Shown here piece by piece: positions 31,007 through 31,554 of a stretch of DNA of 31,554 nucleotides (positions are counted from its first letter, which is position 1; each line of letters begins with the position of its first letter). The translations under genes were made by a program, and so were the position numbers. Below the pieces are notes generated by a model, which saw only the letters and a list, made by a program, of their open reading frames with translations, made no database searches and was not told where the DNA came from. The stretch is from Holophagales bacterium UBA5704 (GTDB lineage Bacteria > Acidobacteriota > Thermoanaerobaculia > Multivoradales > UBA5704). The DNA is taken from assembly GCA_002420005.1 (NCBI GenBank), contig DIHE01000150.1:66380-97933 (forward strand). Direction: 5' to 3'.

Positions 31007-31240
31007 TCAGCCCTTGGCGGCCGCTCCCTCCTCGGGGGTCCACTTGCGCACCGGCGCCTTGACGATCTTGTCACTGCGCAGGCAGCGGGTGCAGACGCGG
31101 ACGTGCTTCACGTTGCCGTCGATGAGCGCGCGCACGCTCTGCAGGTTGGGCTCCCAGGTGCGCGACGTCACGTTGTGCGCGTGGCTGACATTGCGGCCGA
31201 AGACCGTCCCTTTGCCGCAGATTTCGCATTGCTTGGCCAT
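31007..31240 (-). CDS. rpmB: 50S ribosomal protein L28, zinc-binding form
   Basis: A 77-residue ribosomal protein of the large subunit. The N-terminus AKQCEICGKGTVFGRNVSHAHN is the classic L28 start. Two cysteine pairs, CEIC (5-8) and CTRC (50-53), mark the C+ form that binds one zinc ion; many bacteria have a C- paralogue expressed under zinc shortage. The ATG at 31240 follows an AAGGAG about 10 bases upstream; a longer in-frame start at 31270 was rejected. It is divergent from carB. Confidence 0.96.
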   Translation of the reverse strand: MAKQCEICGKGTVFGRNVSHAHNVTSRTWEPNLQSVRALIDGNVKHVRVCTRCLRSDKIVKAPVRKWTPEEGAAAKG

Positions 31241-31298
31241 GATGGTCGTTCTCCTTGCTGACAGGCTCAACGGAGCCGGTCACCCCAGGGGGCAGGGA

Positions 31299-31304
31299 AA
31301 GATA
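31299..31304 (-). promoter_or_regulatory. -10-like TATCTT of rpmB
   Basis: TATCTT on the minus strand (31304-31299), with a leader of about 50 bases to the ATG. The -35 is not evident. Low confidence. Confidence 0.3.
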
Positions 31305-31378
31305 CCAGAAACCCGGCGCGGGAGCAAACCGGGAAGAGGAGCCCCGGCTGCCGCCCGCACGGACACCGGCATTTCCGT

Positions 31379-31384
31379 TATGCT
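31379..31384 (+). promoter_or_regulatory. -10-like TATGCT of carB
   Basis: TATGCT lies 9 bases before the carB ATG, which has no Shine-Dalgarno, so the transcript would have at most 2-3 leader bases. Confidence 0.38.
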
Positions 31385-31393
31385 TCCGCGCCG

Positions 31394-31554
31394 ATGCCCA
31401 GGCGAACCGACATCCACTCCATCCTGGTTCTCGGGTCCGGGCCGATCGTCATCGGCCAGGCCTGTGAGTTCGATTACTCCGGCACCCAGGCGTGCCGGGC
31501 CTTGAAGCGCGCGGGCTACCGCGTGATCCTGGTCAACTCCAATCCGGCGACGAT
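31394..31554 (+). CDS. carB: Carbamoyl-phosphate synthase large subunit, N-terminal part
   Basis: The first 53 codons of the large subunit, which makes carbamoyl phosphate from bicarbonate, ammonia (delivered by CarA) and two ATP for pyrimidine and arginine synthesis. The segment VLGSGPIVIGQACEFDYSG (12-30), then TQACRALKRAGY and VNSNPAT, is the highly conserved start of the first ATP-grasp half. The ATG is fixed by alignment to the family's usual N-terminus. The gene runs past the end of the window. carA is not in view and does not lie immediately upstream. Confidence 0.96.
   Translation, partial: MPRRTDIHSILVLGSGPIVIGQACEFDYSGTQACRALKRAGYRVILVNSNPAT

Overview
The window is a high-GC (about 65-70 % by eye) bacterial chromosomal segment. 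It runs from the 3' end of prfB to the 5' end of carB and holds 20 complete and 2 partial protein genes. I see no rRNA, tRNA, CRISPR array, insertion sequence or prophage. The gene mix fits a free-living Gram-negative bacterium: exosortase-type C-terminal sorting signals, DUF11 and P-domain surface proteins, a periplasmic multiheme cytochrome, an E. coli-like chorismate mutase/prephenate dehydrogenase fusion and a POT peptide transporter. My best guess is an Acidobacteriota-like lineage. That is inference from gene content, not a marker-based placement.

Layout. 1-4390: prfB end, a GT4 glycosyltransferase, a GT-C type membrane glycosyltransferase overlapping it by 4 bases, and a NudL-type Nudix hydrolase, all on + and tightly packed. 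4468-6535: two unrecognised membrane proteins with paired cysteines flanking a minus-strand SDR-like protein that lacks the catalytic Tyr. 6639-9580: a tiny secreted four-cysteine protein overlapping a large exported protein with a degenerate metallophosphoesterase-like centre and four C-terminal CXXCH heme sites. 9647-21517: a surface-protein locus of three large secreted proteins (728, 1751 and 1355 aa). They are built from P-domains, PPC domains, beta-helix repeats and DUF11 repeats, and all end in an IPTL-CTERM-like anchor. 21581-23249: a STAS-like protein divergent from a CFA-synthase-like methyltransferase. 23207-26618: a beta-lactamase-family hydrolase divergent from a two-gene unit encoding a small secreted protein and a leishmanolysin-like metalloprotease with a PA domain inside its catalytic domain. 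26707-31554: a Cys/Met-metabolism PLP enzyme, tyrA, a POT transporter, rpmB and the start of carB.

How they work together. Housekeeping genes (prfB, tyrA, rpmB, carB) bracket an envelope-oriented accessory stretch. The glycosyltransferase pair is probably involved in glycan assembly. The CTERM proteins are probably exported and anchored by an exosortase encoded elsewhere. The protease pair appears to be translationally coupled.

A recurring intergenic hexamer (TAGACT / TAAGCT, general form TAnnCT) sits where -10 elements belong for many genes. At several starts it is so close to the ATG that the mRNA would be leaderless. Strong hairpins separate most convergent or tandem units.
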